From CAZHRC01 sp964533865 (GTDB lineage: Bacteria; Bacillota; Clostridia; Tissierellales; Peptoniphilaceae), in NCBI GenBank assembly GCA_964533865.1, contig CAZHRC010000001.1, forward strand, positions 1 to 64,000: 64,000 bases of DNA, in the 5' to 3' direction. Shown one piece after another: positions 44,038 through 53,045 of this stretch; the first letter of the stretch is position 1; every line of letters starts with the position of its first letter. Below the pieces are notes generated by a model. That model was given only the letters and a program-made list of their open reading frames with translations. It did no database searches and was not told where the DNA came from. The position numbers were made by a program, and so were the translations under genes.

Positions 44038-44868
44038 ATGAATCAAATCATTATTCCTGTTGCCGTCCTAAGTGGACTTGGTGTCCTCTTTGCGCTGATA
44101 CTCGCCTACGCTGCCAACGCCTTTCACGTTGAAATGGATAAAACCGTCACCGAGGTCCGCGCGGCATTGCCAGGGGCAAACTGCGGCGGGTGTGGATTTC
44201 CAGGATGTGACGGATTGGCGGAGGCCATCGCCTTGAAAGGTGCTGCTGTCGATGCTTGTCCAGTCGGGGGAGCATCATGTGCTGAAGAAATTGCTCGCAT
44301 CATGGGAAAAACCGCTGATATCGGCGAAAAAGAAGTAGCGTGCGTACTTTGTCAAGGGGACAAAATTCGCGCCAAGGATAAATACATCTATCAAGGCATT
44401 CAAGATTGTCGCGCAAACCAGGCTCTTCAAGGAGGAAACAAATCTTGTGCGTACGGTTGCTTGGGATGTGGGACTTGCCAAGTGGCATGTAAATTTGGGG
44501 CTATCGAAATGGTCAATGGATTGGCCATCGTCGACAAGGATAAATGTACTTCCTGTCGTATGTGCGTCAACACTTGTCCAAAACAAATCATTGAGATGAT
44601 TCCGTACTCACAAGAATCCATGGTCAAATGCAAAAGCAGGGATCTTGGCAAAGTGGTACGCCAAAACTGCACAGTGGGATGTATCGCTTGCGGCATCTGT
44701 GCCAAACAATACCCCGAAGGGTTTATCGTCGAGCATAAACTCGCGCGTACGACCTTCGAAGGTGAGCCGGATCGAGAAAAACTCGATAACGCGATTGCCA
44801 AGTGTCCGACCAAATGTATCTACCCCGGTTTGGAACGAAAAGCCGAACAGGAAAAAGAAGCGGTTTAA
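44038..44868 (+). CDS. rnfB: Rnf complex subunit B (ferredoxin-accepting)
   Basis: Ferredoxin-oxidising subunit of 276 residues. One N-terminal helix precedes the RnfB cluster motif CGGCGFPGCDG (~residue 45). Downstream are the CxxC cluster region CAYGCLGCGTCQVAC and two further ferredoxin-like motifs, CTSCRMCVNTCP and CIACGICAKQYP. In the last motif a cluster Cys position carries Tyr in place of the usual C-P. ATG 44038 with AGGAGGT upstream is used, not the in-frame upstream ATG 43996 inside rnfA. Confidence 0.94.
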   Translation: MNQIIIPVAVLSGLGVLFALILAYAANAFHVEMDKTVTEVRAALPGANCGGCGFPGCDGLAEAIALKGAAVDACPVGGASCAEEIARIMGKTADIGEKEVACVLCQGDKIRAKDKYIYQGIQDCRANQALQGGNKSCAYGCLGCGTCQVACKFGAIEMVNGLAIVDKDKCTSCRMCVNTCPKQIIEMIPYSQESMVKCKSRDLGKVVRQNCTVGCIACGICAKQYPEGFIVEHKLARTTFEGEPDREKLDNAIAKCPTKCIYPGLERKAEQEKEAV

Positions 44869-44880
44869 GGACTCGAACTC

Positions 44881-44924
44881 AAAGCTATTTCAAAACGTTG
44901 CGTTTTGAAATAGCTTTTTTTTTG
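44881..44924 (+). terminator. Strong terminator after rnf operon
   Basis: AAAGCTATTTCAAAAC/GTTTTGAAATAGCTTT stem with a short GTTGC loop and a run of nine T. Confidence 0.93.
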
Positions 44925-44948
44925 AGGTGTTCCCATATCGGGATGAGG

Positions 44949-44977
44949 TTGTCAGAGCAGGATATACATGATAAACT
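44949..44977 (+). promoter_or_regulatory. Possible promoter of the NusG-II/radC/mre transcript
   Basis: TTGTCA (44949-44954) and TAAACT (44972-44977) with a 17-base spacer, 25 bp before the NusG-II start. Only moderate matches. Confidence 0.4.
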
Positions 44978-45001
44978 TACCTAATGGAGAGGTGGTTTGT
45001 G

Positions 45002-45382
45002 ATGACAAAAGGAGATAAAATACTCATCGTGGTGTTGGTTGTGCTTTCAATAACTTCATTTTTTGGCTTTCGAACGCTTTTTGCGGGACAAGGAAAAATT
45101 GCAAGCATCCAAGTCGATGGAGAAGAAATCATGCGTCTTACTTTTGATAGTGGATTAGTGGGAAAAACCTATCCGATACGCACCTCGTTTGGGTACAATC
45201 TTTTGGAAGTCGGTGATGGGCGAATACGCGCCATCGACGCGGATTGTCCAGACAAATTAGATGTGAAGCAAGGGTGGATTTCTATGCCTGGAGAGATCAT
45301 CGTTTGTTTGCCGAATCGACTCGTGGTCGAGGTGATCGGAGAGAATCCAGAGCAAACGGTCATCGACCACATTAATTATTGA
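45002..45382 (+). CDS. NusG domain II-containing protein
   Basis: Small 126-residue protein with one N-terminal transmembrane helix and an extracytoplasmic NusG-II-like beta domain (residues ~40-125, including DCPDKLDV and MPGEIIVCLPNRLVV). The family nearly always sits next to a Gx transporter and often near rnf or FMN-transferase genes, so a role with envelope flavoproteins or redox has been suggested; function is unproven. ATG 45002 is favoured by GGAGAGGTGG over ATG 44984. Confidence 0.82.
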   Translation: MTKGDKILIVVLVVLSITSFFGFRTLFAGQGKIASIQVDGEEIMRLTFDSGLVGKTYPIRTSFGYNLLEVGDGRIRAIDADCPDKLDVKQGWISMPGEIIVCLPNRLVVEVIGENPEQTVIDHINY

Positions 45383-45383
45383 T

Positions 45384-45902
45384 ATGAAATCTGTAAACAA
45401 ATTGGTTTTTTTAGGGTTACTTGTGGCGCTTGCCCTTGCCCTATCATTAATAGAAGGTATGATCCCACTGCCTTATATCGCACCAGGGGCAAAGCTGGGA
45501 TTGGCGAATACGGTCATCGTCATGACTTTGGTACTTTTTGGTTTTAGGGACGCGATCACCGTATCGATCGTAAAGTCGATACTGCTCATGCTCGTCACTG
45601 GCTCGGTTTCGAGTTTACTCTACAGTTTGGCGGGTGCGGTTTTGAGCAGTGTGGTGATGGGAATTGCCTTAAAGTATTTGAGCACCGTGTTTAGTTTGAT
45701 CGGGGTGAGTATCCTTGGTGCGGTAGCTCACAACTTCGGTCAGGTATTCGTCGCAAGTTTGGTGTTATCGAACCTGAAGGTCTTTACGTATTTCCCTGTG
45801 CTCATACTCACTGGGCTTTTTACTGGCTACTTCGTCGGCGTGACATCGGGCTATGCCACTAGACACTTATCTCGGCTAAAAATCTACAATAAACAGAGGT
45901 GA
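45384..45902 (+). CDS. Gx transporter family protein (HepS component I-like)
   Basis: Membrane protein of 172 residues, about five helices, with AKLGLANTVIVMTLVLFG near residue 33. Often annotated 'heptaprenyl diphosphate synthase component I', but the helices suggest an ECF-type substrate-binding or transporter component. It starts 1 bp after the NusG-II gene. Confidence 0.82.
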   Translation: MKSVNKLVFLGLLVALALALSLIEGMIPLPYIAPGAKLGLANTVIVMTLVLFGFRDAITVSIVKSILLMLVTGSVSSLLYSLAGAVLSSVVMGIALKYLSTVFSLIGVSILGAVAHNFGQVFVASLVLSNLKVFTYFPVLILTGLFTGYFVGVTSGYATRHLSRLKIYNKQR

Positions 45903-45907
45903 TTTCA

Positions 45908-46609
45908 GTGACTGAATCAAAGGAAGTTAACACTGTCCGCATGTTGGATATGTCTGAGAACGATCGTCCTCGAGAAAAGATGTTAAAATACGGAGCACAA
46001 GCCCTCTCTGATGTGGAACTGCTCGCTGTTATCGTCAATGTGGGAATTAAAGGAAAGAATGCGCTGATGATCGCTCAATCGATCTTGGATTTTCACCACA
46101 ACCAAGTCCCTCTTCAAGAGGTCATCTGCCAGGAACTTTGTGATATCCCTGGCGTTGGGATCAGCGTTTCATCGAAAATCGTGGCGATGTTGGAGTTGAG
46201 CAAGCGGTTTAATCGACGGGAGAACTTTCAAAAGGTACAATTGACAAATCCCGCATCGATCGCGGCGGTGTTTATGGAAGAATTAAAAAACGAAACGAAG
46301 GAGCACTTTATCGTCTTGGTTTTAGACACAAAAAACCGGGTGATCTGTGAGGATTGGGTATCGACGGGAAGTTTAAATGCCTCAATCGTCCATCCGAGAG
46401 AAGTATTCAAGACGGCGATTAAACGCAGCGCAAATAGCATCGCATTGGTACATAATCACCCAAGCGGCGATCCGCAACCGAGTTTGGAAGATGTGGAAAC
46501 GACAAAGCGCCTAGATCGTGCAGGAGAGCTGTTGGGGATACGCGTCATCGATCATATCGTCATAGGAAGAGATGTATATCTAAGTATGAAACAAGAGAAC
46601 TATTTTTAG
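45908..46609 (+). CDS. radC: RadC-family JAMM-domain protein
   Basis: Protein of 233 residues: helix-hairpin-helix region (LCDIPGVGISVSSKIVAMLEL) followed by an MPN/JAMM domain with metal motif HNHPSGDPQPSLED. Historic link to DNA repair is doubtful; the biochemical role is unknown. Conserved neighbour of mreB in many bacteria. GTG 45908 with AGAGGTGA upstream is chosen over GTG 45899. Confidence 0.9.
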   Translation: MTESKEVNTVRMLDMSENDRPREKMLKYGAQALSDVELLAVIVNVGIKGKNALMIAQSILDFHHNQVPLQEVICQELCDIPGVGISVSSKIVAMLELSKRFNRRENFQKVQLTNPASIAAVFMEELKNETKEHFIVLVLDTKNRVICEDWVSTGSLNASIVHPREVFKTAIKRSANSIALVHNHPSGDPQPSLEDVETTKRLDRAGELLGIRVIDHIVIGRDVYLSMKQENYF

Positions 46610-46618
46610 GAGAAGACC

Positions 46619-47632
46619 ATGGCATTTTTTAAAATCGTAGCAAAAGACCTTGCCATCGACCTAGGGACGGCAAATACCTTGGTCTATGAAAAAGGGAAGG
46701 GCATTATCGTCAACGAACCTTCAGTGGTGGCGATGAATGCAGAATCAGGCGAAGTGATCGCCATTGGCGAAGAGGCAAAGGAAATGCTTGGACGCACCCC
46801 GACAGAAATTATCGCGATTAAACCCCTAGATGACGGGGTCATTGCCGATTTTGACATTACCCAGGCGATGTTACAATATTTTATCAAAAAAGCATCCCCT
46901 GACTTTACGCTGCTTCAACCCCGTGTCGTGATTTCAGTCCCTTCAGGGGTGACCGATGTGGAACGTCGAGCAGTCGAAGACGCCGCTCTTCACGCAGGGG
47001 CAAGGGATGCTTTTCTCGTGGAAGAATCTCTGGCTGCCGCTGTCGGATCTAACCTACCAGTAGAACGCGCTATGGGGAACATGGTGTTAAATATGGGGGC
47101 AGGCACCACAGAAGTTGCGGTGGTGTCATTAAATGGCATTGTCACTTCACGCTCGGTGGATGTGGGTGGGGATATGTTGGATCGAGCCATCGTTGAGCAC
47201 ATCAAAGACAAATACGCTCTAATGATTGGACTGACTACTGCAGAACAGATTAAAATCGAAATTGGCTCATTGCGCCTAGGCGATCAATCCAATCGATTAG
47301 AAATTAGCGGGCGCGACATGGTGTCGGGAATGCCTGTTAAAAGGCACATCACGACAAAAGACGTGACAGAGGCGATACTATCAATTGTGCAGCGAGTCGT
47401 AGACGCTATACGACAGACATTGGAAACCACGCCACCAGAGCTTGCTGCAGATATTGTGAATAATAGAATTCTTCTGACTGGTGGCAGTGCGCAGCTGGTC
47501 GGCCTTGACGAGTTGATCGAAAAAGAAATCGGCATTGGGGTAACTCTATCAGAACATCCTCAAGAATCCACGGCTTTGGGCGTGGGCAAACTTCTGGATC
47601 GATTGGACTCGCTTAGAAATTATAGGAAGTAA
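46619..47632 (+). CDS. mreB: Rod shape-determining protein MreB
   Basis: Actin-like filament protein of 337 residues that directs lateral wall synthesis. Phosphate-1 loop DLGTANTLVY at the N terminus and further ATP-binding motifs GAGTTEVAVVSLNG and LTGGSAQL. A rod-shaped cell is implied. GGAG RBS; 9 bp after radC. Confidence 0.95.
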   Translation: MAFFKIVAKDLAIDLGTANTLVYEKGKGIIVNEPSVVAMNAESGEVIAIGEEAKEMLGRTPTEIIAIKPLDDGVIADFDITQAMLQYFIKKASPDFTLLQPRVVISVPSGVTDVERRAVEDAALHAGARDAFLVEESLAAAVGSNLPVERAMGNMVLNMGAGTTEVAVVSLNGIVTSRSVDVGGDMLDRAIVEHIKDKYALMIGLTTAEQIKIEIGSLRLGDQSNRLEISGRDMVSGMPVKRHITTKDVTEAILSIVQRVVDAIRQTLETTPPELAADIVNNRILLTGGSAQLVGLDELIEKEIGIGVTLSEHPQESTALGVGKLLDRLDSLRNYRK

Positions 47633-47644
47633 GGGTGAATACCA

Positions 47645-48499
47645 TTGAATTTCTATCGCAAAAAAAGAAATAAGGTTATTCCTGTAGTGACCATGGGTGC
47701 TATGGTTCTCCTCATCTTCTTGACGAGCCGTTTTCCGAGTTTCTCAGGTGTTTTGCGCAATGGGTTTAACACGGCTATGCTGCCAGTCAATAAGTTGGCT
47801 TACACAGCTGGATCGGCGATCCAAGGGGTTACTGAAAGAACTTTTGGTTCAAGGTTGCTTCGGGAGCGAAACGATCAATTGACCATAGAGAATAATCTGC
47901 TTAAAGAAAAGGTCAATCAACTCGAAACCGTTGTAGCTAATGAAGAGTACCTCAAACAAGAATTTGCATTGCTTTCAAAAACTACTTATAAAATGGTTCA
48001 GGCATCTATTACGAGCAAAGAGCCTGGCAATCAATTTGTTCGATTTTCTCTAGACCGCGGAAGTGCATCGGGGATAAAAGTAGGTGACACGGTAACTGTC
48101 GGTGCACAATACGATGAAGGGACTGCGATTGAAGCGGTTGTTGGGCGAGTTACCGAAGTGGGGGATTATTGGGCGAGTGTGGTGAGTATTATTGATGAAC
48201 GTTCGAATCTGTCCTTTGTGAATGCAACTACACATGAGTACGGCGTCGTCGATGGGAAAAATGGAAGCAATCTGACAGGTTATGCGTTTAACCCTAAGGC
48301 CGATATTAACGCAGGAGATAAAATCTTAACTTCCGGACTGGGCGAGCTCTATCCAAAAGGCCTCTATATTGGTGCGGCCACTTCGACGGAGATGACAGAA
48401 GACGAATTGACGAAGCGCATTATCATAAAAAGCCCTGTGGATTTTTCAAAACTCTCTAGGGTTTTAGTGTTAATTGGAGAGGAGACAAGTGGTGAGTAG
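47645..48499 (+). CDS. mreC: Rod shape-determining protein MreC
   Basis: Bitopic protein of 284 residues. One N-terminal helix (~12-30), a coiled coil (~70-105) and an extracytoplasmic beta domain ending ILTSGLGELYPKGLYIG, the family's signature. Links MreB to PBP2. The TTG start is supported by AAGGGTGA upstream. Confidence 0.92.
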   Translation: MNFYRKKRNKVIPVVTMGAMVLLIFLTSRFPSFSGVLRNGFNTAMLPVNKLAYTAGSAIQGVTERTFGSRLLRERNDQLTIENNLLKEKVNQLETVVANEEYLKQEFALLSKTTYKMVQASITSKEPGNQFVRFSLDRGSASGIKVGDTVTVGAQYDEGTAIEAVVGRVTEVGDYWASVVSIIDERSNLSFVNATTHEYGVVDGKNGSNLTGYAFNPKADINAGDKILTSGLGELYPKGLYIGAATSTEMTEDELTKRIIIKSPVDFSKLSRVLVLIGEETSGE

Positions 48500-48983
48500 A
48501 CTAAAATTATTTATTTTTGTGCTAGTAAATACGATTCTGCAAACCACGGTTTTTTCTAGAATCCAATTCTTTGGTGTGCATACTAACTTATCTCTTGTCA
48601 TCATCGTTTATCTTGCGTTGTTTTATGGACACAATACAGGCGGTTTTTATGGCTTGGCAGTGGGCTTAATCGAAGATCTCCTGTTTTTAAACGTGATTGG
48701 CGTTAGAGCTCTAATCTATTTTATTGTGGGCTACTATTTAGGTATCAACAATCGCAGGATGGGCCAAAGCACCTTAAAGTATGGAGTGGTTTCCGCTTTT
48801 TTTGTGACCTTATTGTTCGCGGCGTACTATGGAATAGCCCTTTGGCTTCTCGGTCAACAGGGAGGTTTGATCAGCATGGTAAAAGTTTCAGTGTTGATTG
48901 AAGGTCTTTTAAATGCCGCTTTTTTTGTGCTTGTGCACTTATTTTTAGATGGACGTTTTGGATTGAAATCCAGTTATTATTAA
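48492..48983 (+). CDS. mreD: Rod shape-determining protein MreD
   Basis: Membrane protein of 163 residues with about five helices. It contains NLSLVIIVYLALFYGHNTGGFYGLAVGLIEDLL in part (GGFYGLAVGLIEDLL), the MreD signature. GTG 48492 with GGAGAGGAG seven bases upstream; it overlaps mreC by 8 bp. Confidence 0.88.
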   Translation: MSRLKLFIFVLVNTILQTTVFSRIQFFGVHTNLSLVIIVYLALFYGHNTGGFYGLAVGLIEDLLFLNVIGVRALIYFIVGYYLGINNRRMGQSTLKYGVVSAFFVTLLFAAYYGIALWLLGQQGGLISMVKVSVLIEGLLNAAFFVLVHLFLDGRFGLKSSYY

Positions 48984-48993
48984 GGAGTAAAAC

Positions 48994-51900
48994 GTGAATC
49001 GCAATCAAATTTCAAGATTTAAAATCATGACGGCGGTCCTCGTACTCATGATCTGTGCTTTAGGAATAAAACTGTTCGATATGACAATTGTGAAAGGGGA
49101 CCACTACCGAACGCTGGCGGATAATAAACGCATCAAGGAAGTGGAAGTCAATGCGACACGTGGAAATATCTACGACCGCAATGGTGTGCTTTTGGCGGGT
49201 ACGAAGGCGTCTTTTTCGGCACAAATTCAAAAGGACGAGATCAATCGACTCAAAGACGCGGAAAAAAATGGGTACCTTTTACAATTAGTACGCTTTTTGG
49301 AAACAGAGGGAGCATCTTATAGTGATGACTATTACATTGGGCTGAATGTCTTTCACTATCCTTCAGTTGAGGACTACTTTACTAAAGATAAAACCCCAGA
49401 CAATGCAGTAATGGATGCGATTATCGACAATAAATTGGTCGAGCCTTTGTTGCGACTAACGTATGTAGATGCTTCAGATCCGGATCACTATCGCTTTAAC
49501 ATGTTTAGTCGTGCGTTGAGCGCATTGGAGCGAAAAGGGATTAGTTTGACGGTGAACGTCACGACAGAACCCGATCTCAGTGCATCTTTTGTGGATACGC
49601 CTGAGCTTCAAAGGCTGATGGGGGAACATAATTTTGGGTTAGCAGAGGACCCCGTCGCCGTAGTGGCGCGATTGATTGCTGAGGATAGAAGTACCATTCG
49701 CAGTATTATGAATCACCCTGTCGCACGAATGCTGATCTATGAGCAATTAACGTCGAAAAATCTTCAAGGATCAGTGGTTCTTGAAAAAATCATGGTGCTC
49801 TCGGATAAATATCACTTAGAGAACAAAGCAGCTCTTCATCGTAGTTTCCCCACGATTACTTTGGAAACCGATGCAAAACAAGATTTTGTACATATTGTCA
49901 CCGAGAAGTCTCTACCTCTCTTATTGACTAAAGTCAGTTTAGGAAGTGATGGGCAGGTGGTGGTGCCAGCGGAAATTCTCATCGCGATGTTGGCTGATAA
50001 AGACGTGGAATCCCCGGTGAAATTTGAAGTATCGGAAGGCAAGGACACAGTAACTCTTTCTTATACCGATGGGTTAGAGAAGGAGCAGTCTCCGACGGAT
50101 GCATTGATCCAATTGGCTAAAGAAAAAGCTGTGCTTCACGATTTCATTACAGATGATCGAGTGAAGATTACGGCGCAATCAGCTAATACGGAGCTCGCGA
50201 TTAATCCCGGGATTTCTGTTGTGGATTGGATCTACACCGATGAAAAAGATCGTAAGGATTTAGTGGAACGCTTCAAATTGGACGCAAAAGCAACGGCGCA
50301 GTCGATTTTTGATAAGATGAAAACATATTATGGAATTGATGTTTCCAGCGATTATGAAACCGTAGGGGTATTGTCTCTACTCGGTGCGATTCAAGCTCAA
50401 GGTCACTTGGGCTACCAACCGATTAACGTATGCTATGGCTTATCGGAAGAAACAGTGGCGCGCATCGAAGAGAGTATACCGCGCGCCAGCGGGATCGGCG
50501 TAGCCAGTGTACCCATTCGCCACTATCCTAATGGAGCGTTCAATGCCCACACTCTCGGCTATATCGGTAAAATCTCCACAGAAGATGAAGTGAAGCGCTA
50601 CATTGACGTCCTTGGCTATCAACGCAATGACCTCATAGGTAAGACCGGGGTAGAGGAGAGTTTTGAAACTACACTACACGGCACGAACGGCAAACGGGAG
50701 ATCGAAGTGGACTCCAAGGGCAACACTACCCGAGTTATTAGCGAAACAGCGGCGATTCCAGGAAATAACGTGTATTTATCCACGGATTTCGCTCTTCAAA
50801 AAGCGATGGAAGATGCATTGTCCCAAGTCATTGAACAACTCCAAGTCGGCGGCACCTACACGTCTAAATGGGGCTCTTATGATATTGACTACTATCCCTT
50901 TGCGCGGATTGGCGCATCGGTGGCGATCGATGTCAACACCGGTGGCGTGATTGCCATGGCGAGCTATCCGGACTACGACCCCAATTTGTTTTCGACAGGG
51001 ATTTCTGAAAGCGACTGGCAAAGTTTGATGCCTCAAGATGATGAAGATACCAAGGCGGCTAGGCCATTGATGAACGTTGCCCTTCAAACGGCAATCCAAC
51101 CTGGGTCGACCTTTAAACTTGCTACCTCCCTCATTGCATTGGAAAAAGGAATGCCTGCAGAAGAGGCGATTCTCGACTCTGGCTATGTCAATGTTGGGGA
51201 TACGATTTTTGGGTGCTGGCTGTGGAATATGAGCAAGCAAACCCACGGGTATACCAATGTCTATGAAGCGTTGATGCACTCTTGTAACTATTATTACTAT
51301 GCACTCGCTTTAGGAGAGAATCAAACCACAGGTCAAAAGACATCGGTGAAGTTAACGGTAGAAGATATGATCGATGTGACTAAAAAATTAGGGTTAAACG
51401 AGCCTACCGGTATTGAAATCAATATTCCAAAAGAAACGACGGGCTTAATCCCCAATCCCGATGGGAAGCGGATAGCCACACAAAATAGGCTCCACTCATT
51501 TCTTGTCGAGTCGCTCGGCGCTTATGCCAAAGACTCTCGGGAAAAAACAGCGGAGGTCGTGGAAGAAGACGCTAAAACCATTAGCAAGTGGACCGATGAA
51601 GAGACTATTCCCGATCGGACCGAGGTGATCAATCGTCTAGATGAAATGGGTTACTACCCAGAACAGCCCTTGAACGGCGAGCGAGAAGGTATCGCGGATA
51701 AGGTTAAGTACAACTATCTTAATCAAGCCGAATGGGACACCTCAGATATGCTCAACGTGGTAATCGGCCAAGGGCAAAATGCTTACACGCCAATCGAAAT
51801 GGCTCGATTCGCGGCGGTCTTTGCCAGCGATGGCTACAAAAACAAAACGACCATCGTCAAGGAAGTTCGGTCATACGATAATAGCAAGACCATCTTTGAA

Positions 51901-52311
51901 AATGAACCCGTGCGCGAACGCATCGAACTTAACAACTACGATAACCTTGGTCACGTCCGCCATGGCATGAAAATGGCAGCGAATTTTGGCAACCAAGTGG
52001 CATTAACGGGAAAACTCCCGACGCAAATCGGCGTAAAGACTGGTACTGCAACCATCGATGGGATCGATCCAAACACGGGCAGAGAGTACGATGAGTACGG
52101 ATGGTATGTTGCCTTTGCGCCTTATGATAACCCACAAATCGCTGTGGCGACAGTCGTGTTTCAATCGGGATCGGGCTCGATGGCTGGGTTAGTCTCTAGA
52201 GATGTGATTGGAGAATTTTTGACCCAAAATGGTTTTGATGACCCTTCAGCGGAAATAGCCACAGATGAAGTTCCGGTGATCGTAGAAGAGGAGGGAGGCA
52301 GGCATGAGTAA
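48994..52311 (+). CDS. Very large class B penicillin-binding protein 2
   Basis: Elongation transpeptidase that cross-links peptidoglycan. One N-terminal anchor helix, then RGNIYDRNG (~residue 57), then an extra ~330-residue region before the usual HTLGYIG pedestal motif (~515). The transpeptidase domain has Ser705 in STFK, Ser763-Cys-Asn765 and Lys1015 in KTGT. At 1105 residues it is far longer than the ~650-700 typical of PBP2. GTG start with AAGGAG. The mreBCD-pbp2 order fits the elongasome; the end overlaps the MinD-like gene. Confidence 0.92.
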   Translation: MNRNQISRFKIMTAVLVLMICALGIKLFDMTIVKGDHYRTLADNKRIKEVEVNATRGNIYDRNGVLLAGTKASFSAQIQKDEINRLKDAEKNGYLLQLVRFLETEGASYSDDYYIGLNVFHYPSVEDYFTKDKTPDNAVMDAIIDNKLVEPLLRLTYVDASDPDHYRFNMFSRALSALERKGISLTVNVTTEPDLSASFVDTPELQRLMGEHNFGLAEDPVAVVARLIAEDRSTIRSIMNHPVARMLIYEQLTSKNLQGSVVLEKIMVLSDKYHLENKAALHRSFPTITLETDAKQDFVHIVTEKSLPLLLTKVSLGSDGQVVVPAEILIAMLADKDVESPVKFEVSEGKDTVTLSYTDGLEKEQSPTDALIQLAKEKAVLHDFITDDRVKITAQSANTELAINPGISVVDWIYTDEKDRKDLVERFKLDAKATAQSIFDKMKTYYGIDVSSDYETVGVLSLLGAIQAQGHLGYQPINVCYGLSEETVARIEESIPRASGIGVASVPIRHYPNGAFNAHTLGYIGKISTEDEVKRYIDVLGYQRNDLIGKTGVEESFETTLHGTNGKREIEVDSKGNTTRVISETAAIPGNNVYLSTDFALQKAMEDALSQVIEQLQVGGTYTSKWGSYDIDYYPFARIGASVAIDVNTGGVIAMASYPDYDPNLFSTGISESDWQSLMPQDDEDTKAARPLMNVALQTAIQPGSTFKLATSLIALEKGMPAEEAILDSGYVNVGDTIFGCWLWNMSKQTHGYTNVYEALMHSCNYYYYALALGENQTTGQKTSVKLTVEDMIDVTKKLGLNEPTGIEINIPKETTGLIPNPDGKRIATQNRLHSFLVESLGAYAKDSREKTAEVVEEDAKTISKWTDEETIPDRTEVINRLDEMGYYPEQPLNGEREGIADKVKYNYLNQAEWDTSDMLNVVIGQGQNAYTPIEMARFAAVFASDGYKNKTTIVKEVRSYDNSKTIFENEPVRERIELNNYDNLGHVRHGMKMAANFGNQVALTGKLPTQIGVKTGTATIDGIDPNTGREYDEYGWYVAFAPYDNPQIAVATVVFQSGSGSMAGLVSRDVIGEFLTQNGFDDPSAEIATDEVPVIVEEEGGRHE

Positions 52312-53020
52312 GAGAATTTTGTATGTTTACGGTGAAGAGAGCTCGGGTGTGACTTTTGTGACGGCAAATCTTGCACATGCCCTCAAAAACCATACTAAAA
52401 TCCTCGCCGTCGACTTGCATCTCGGCGCTAGGCAATTGCCTAGCGCCATGGGGATCTCGGACTTTGTCGTTTACGACTTGTACGATTACCAACTGGGCAT
52501 ATGTGACGAGCGCAAAGTAGTGATCGATGTCGCCGAAAACCTAGGTTTGATCGCCGCCCCGTACAAAGCATCCAAGGCGGAATTTTCACCAGAAGCCTTG
52601 ATGGAAATCATCGAAAAAGTCGACTGTGATATCGTCTTGTTGGACGGTTCTCACCTTCCTAAGCCCGAGCGAGACAAGTTGGCGGGCCATTGGTCAGAGG
52701 TGCTTCTGGTCACCAAGCCAGGGGTGTACATCGAGGACCCGGTGCTACTTAAGAAGAAATACTGGGTGATTGAAAATAGACTCCCAGAACCATCGCCCCA
52801 TGCCCCTGACTTGCCAAACCCAGGATTGTATCTCGGCTCCTTACTTGAAGAAGGCCGGATAGAACGGGCACAAAAAGAGGGACAACTCTTTTATCCACAA
52901 GATGCCATCGGCGAGAGGTTTAAGGAACTTGCGGAGATTCTGTACAAAAATGAATTGAAACCGGTGAAGAAAGGTTTCTTTGCGTGGCTAAAAGGCCTAT
53001 TTCAGCGCAAGAAATCTTGA
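52304..53020 (+). CDS. Degenerate MinD/ParA-like protein
   Basis: Protein of 238 residues in the place where minCD usually follow mre genes. Its fold pattern follows MinD: strand-loop-helix at the N terminus, ILAVDLHLGARQLPSAMG like MinD's switch I, and VDCDIVLLDGSHL like Walker B. The P-loop reads YGEESSGVTFVTANLA, missing both lysines of the deviant Walker A (KGGxGKT). ATP binding is therefore doubtful. The C terminus is basic and amphipathic (FFAWLKGLFQRKKS), like a MinD membrane-targeting helix. No minC or minE in the window. Confidence 0.7.
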   Translation: MSKRILYVYGEESSGVTFVTANLAHALKNHTKILAVDLHLGARQLPSAMGISDFVVYDLYDYQLGICDERKVVIDVAENLGLIAAPYKASKAEFSPEALMEIIEKVDCDIVLLDGSHLPKPERDKLAGHWSEVLLVTKPGVYIEDPVLLKKKYWVIENRLPEPSPHAPDLPNPGLYLGSLLEEGRIERAQKEGQLFYPQDAIGERFKELAEILYKNELKPVKKGFFAWLKGLFQRKKS

Positions 53021-53045
53021 TAGCTGATTTTAGAACGGAGTATAA

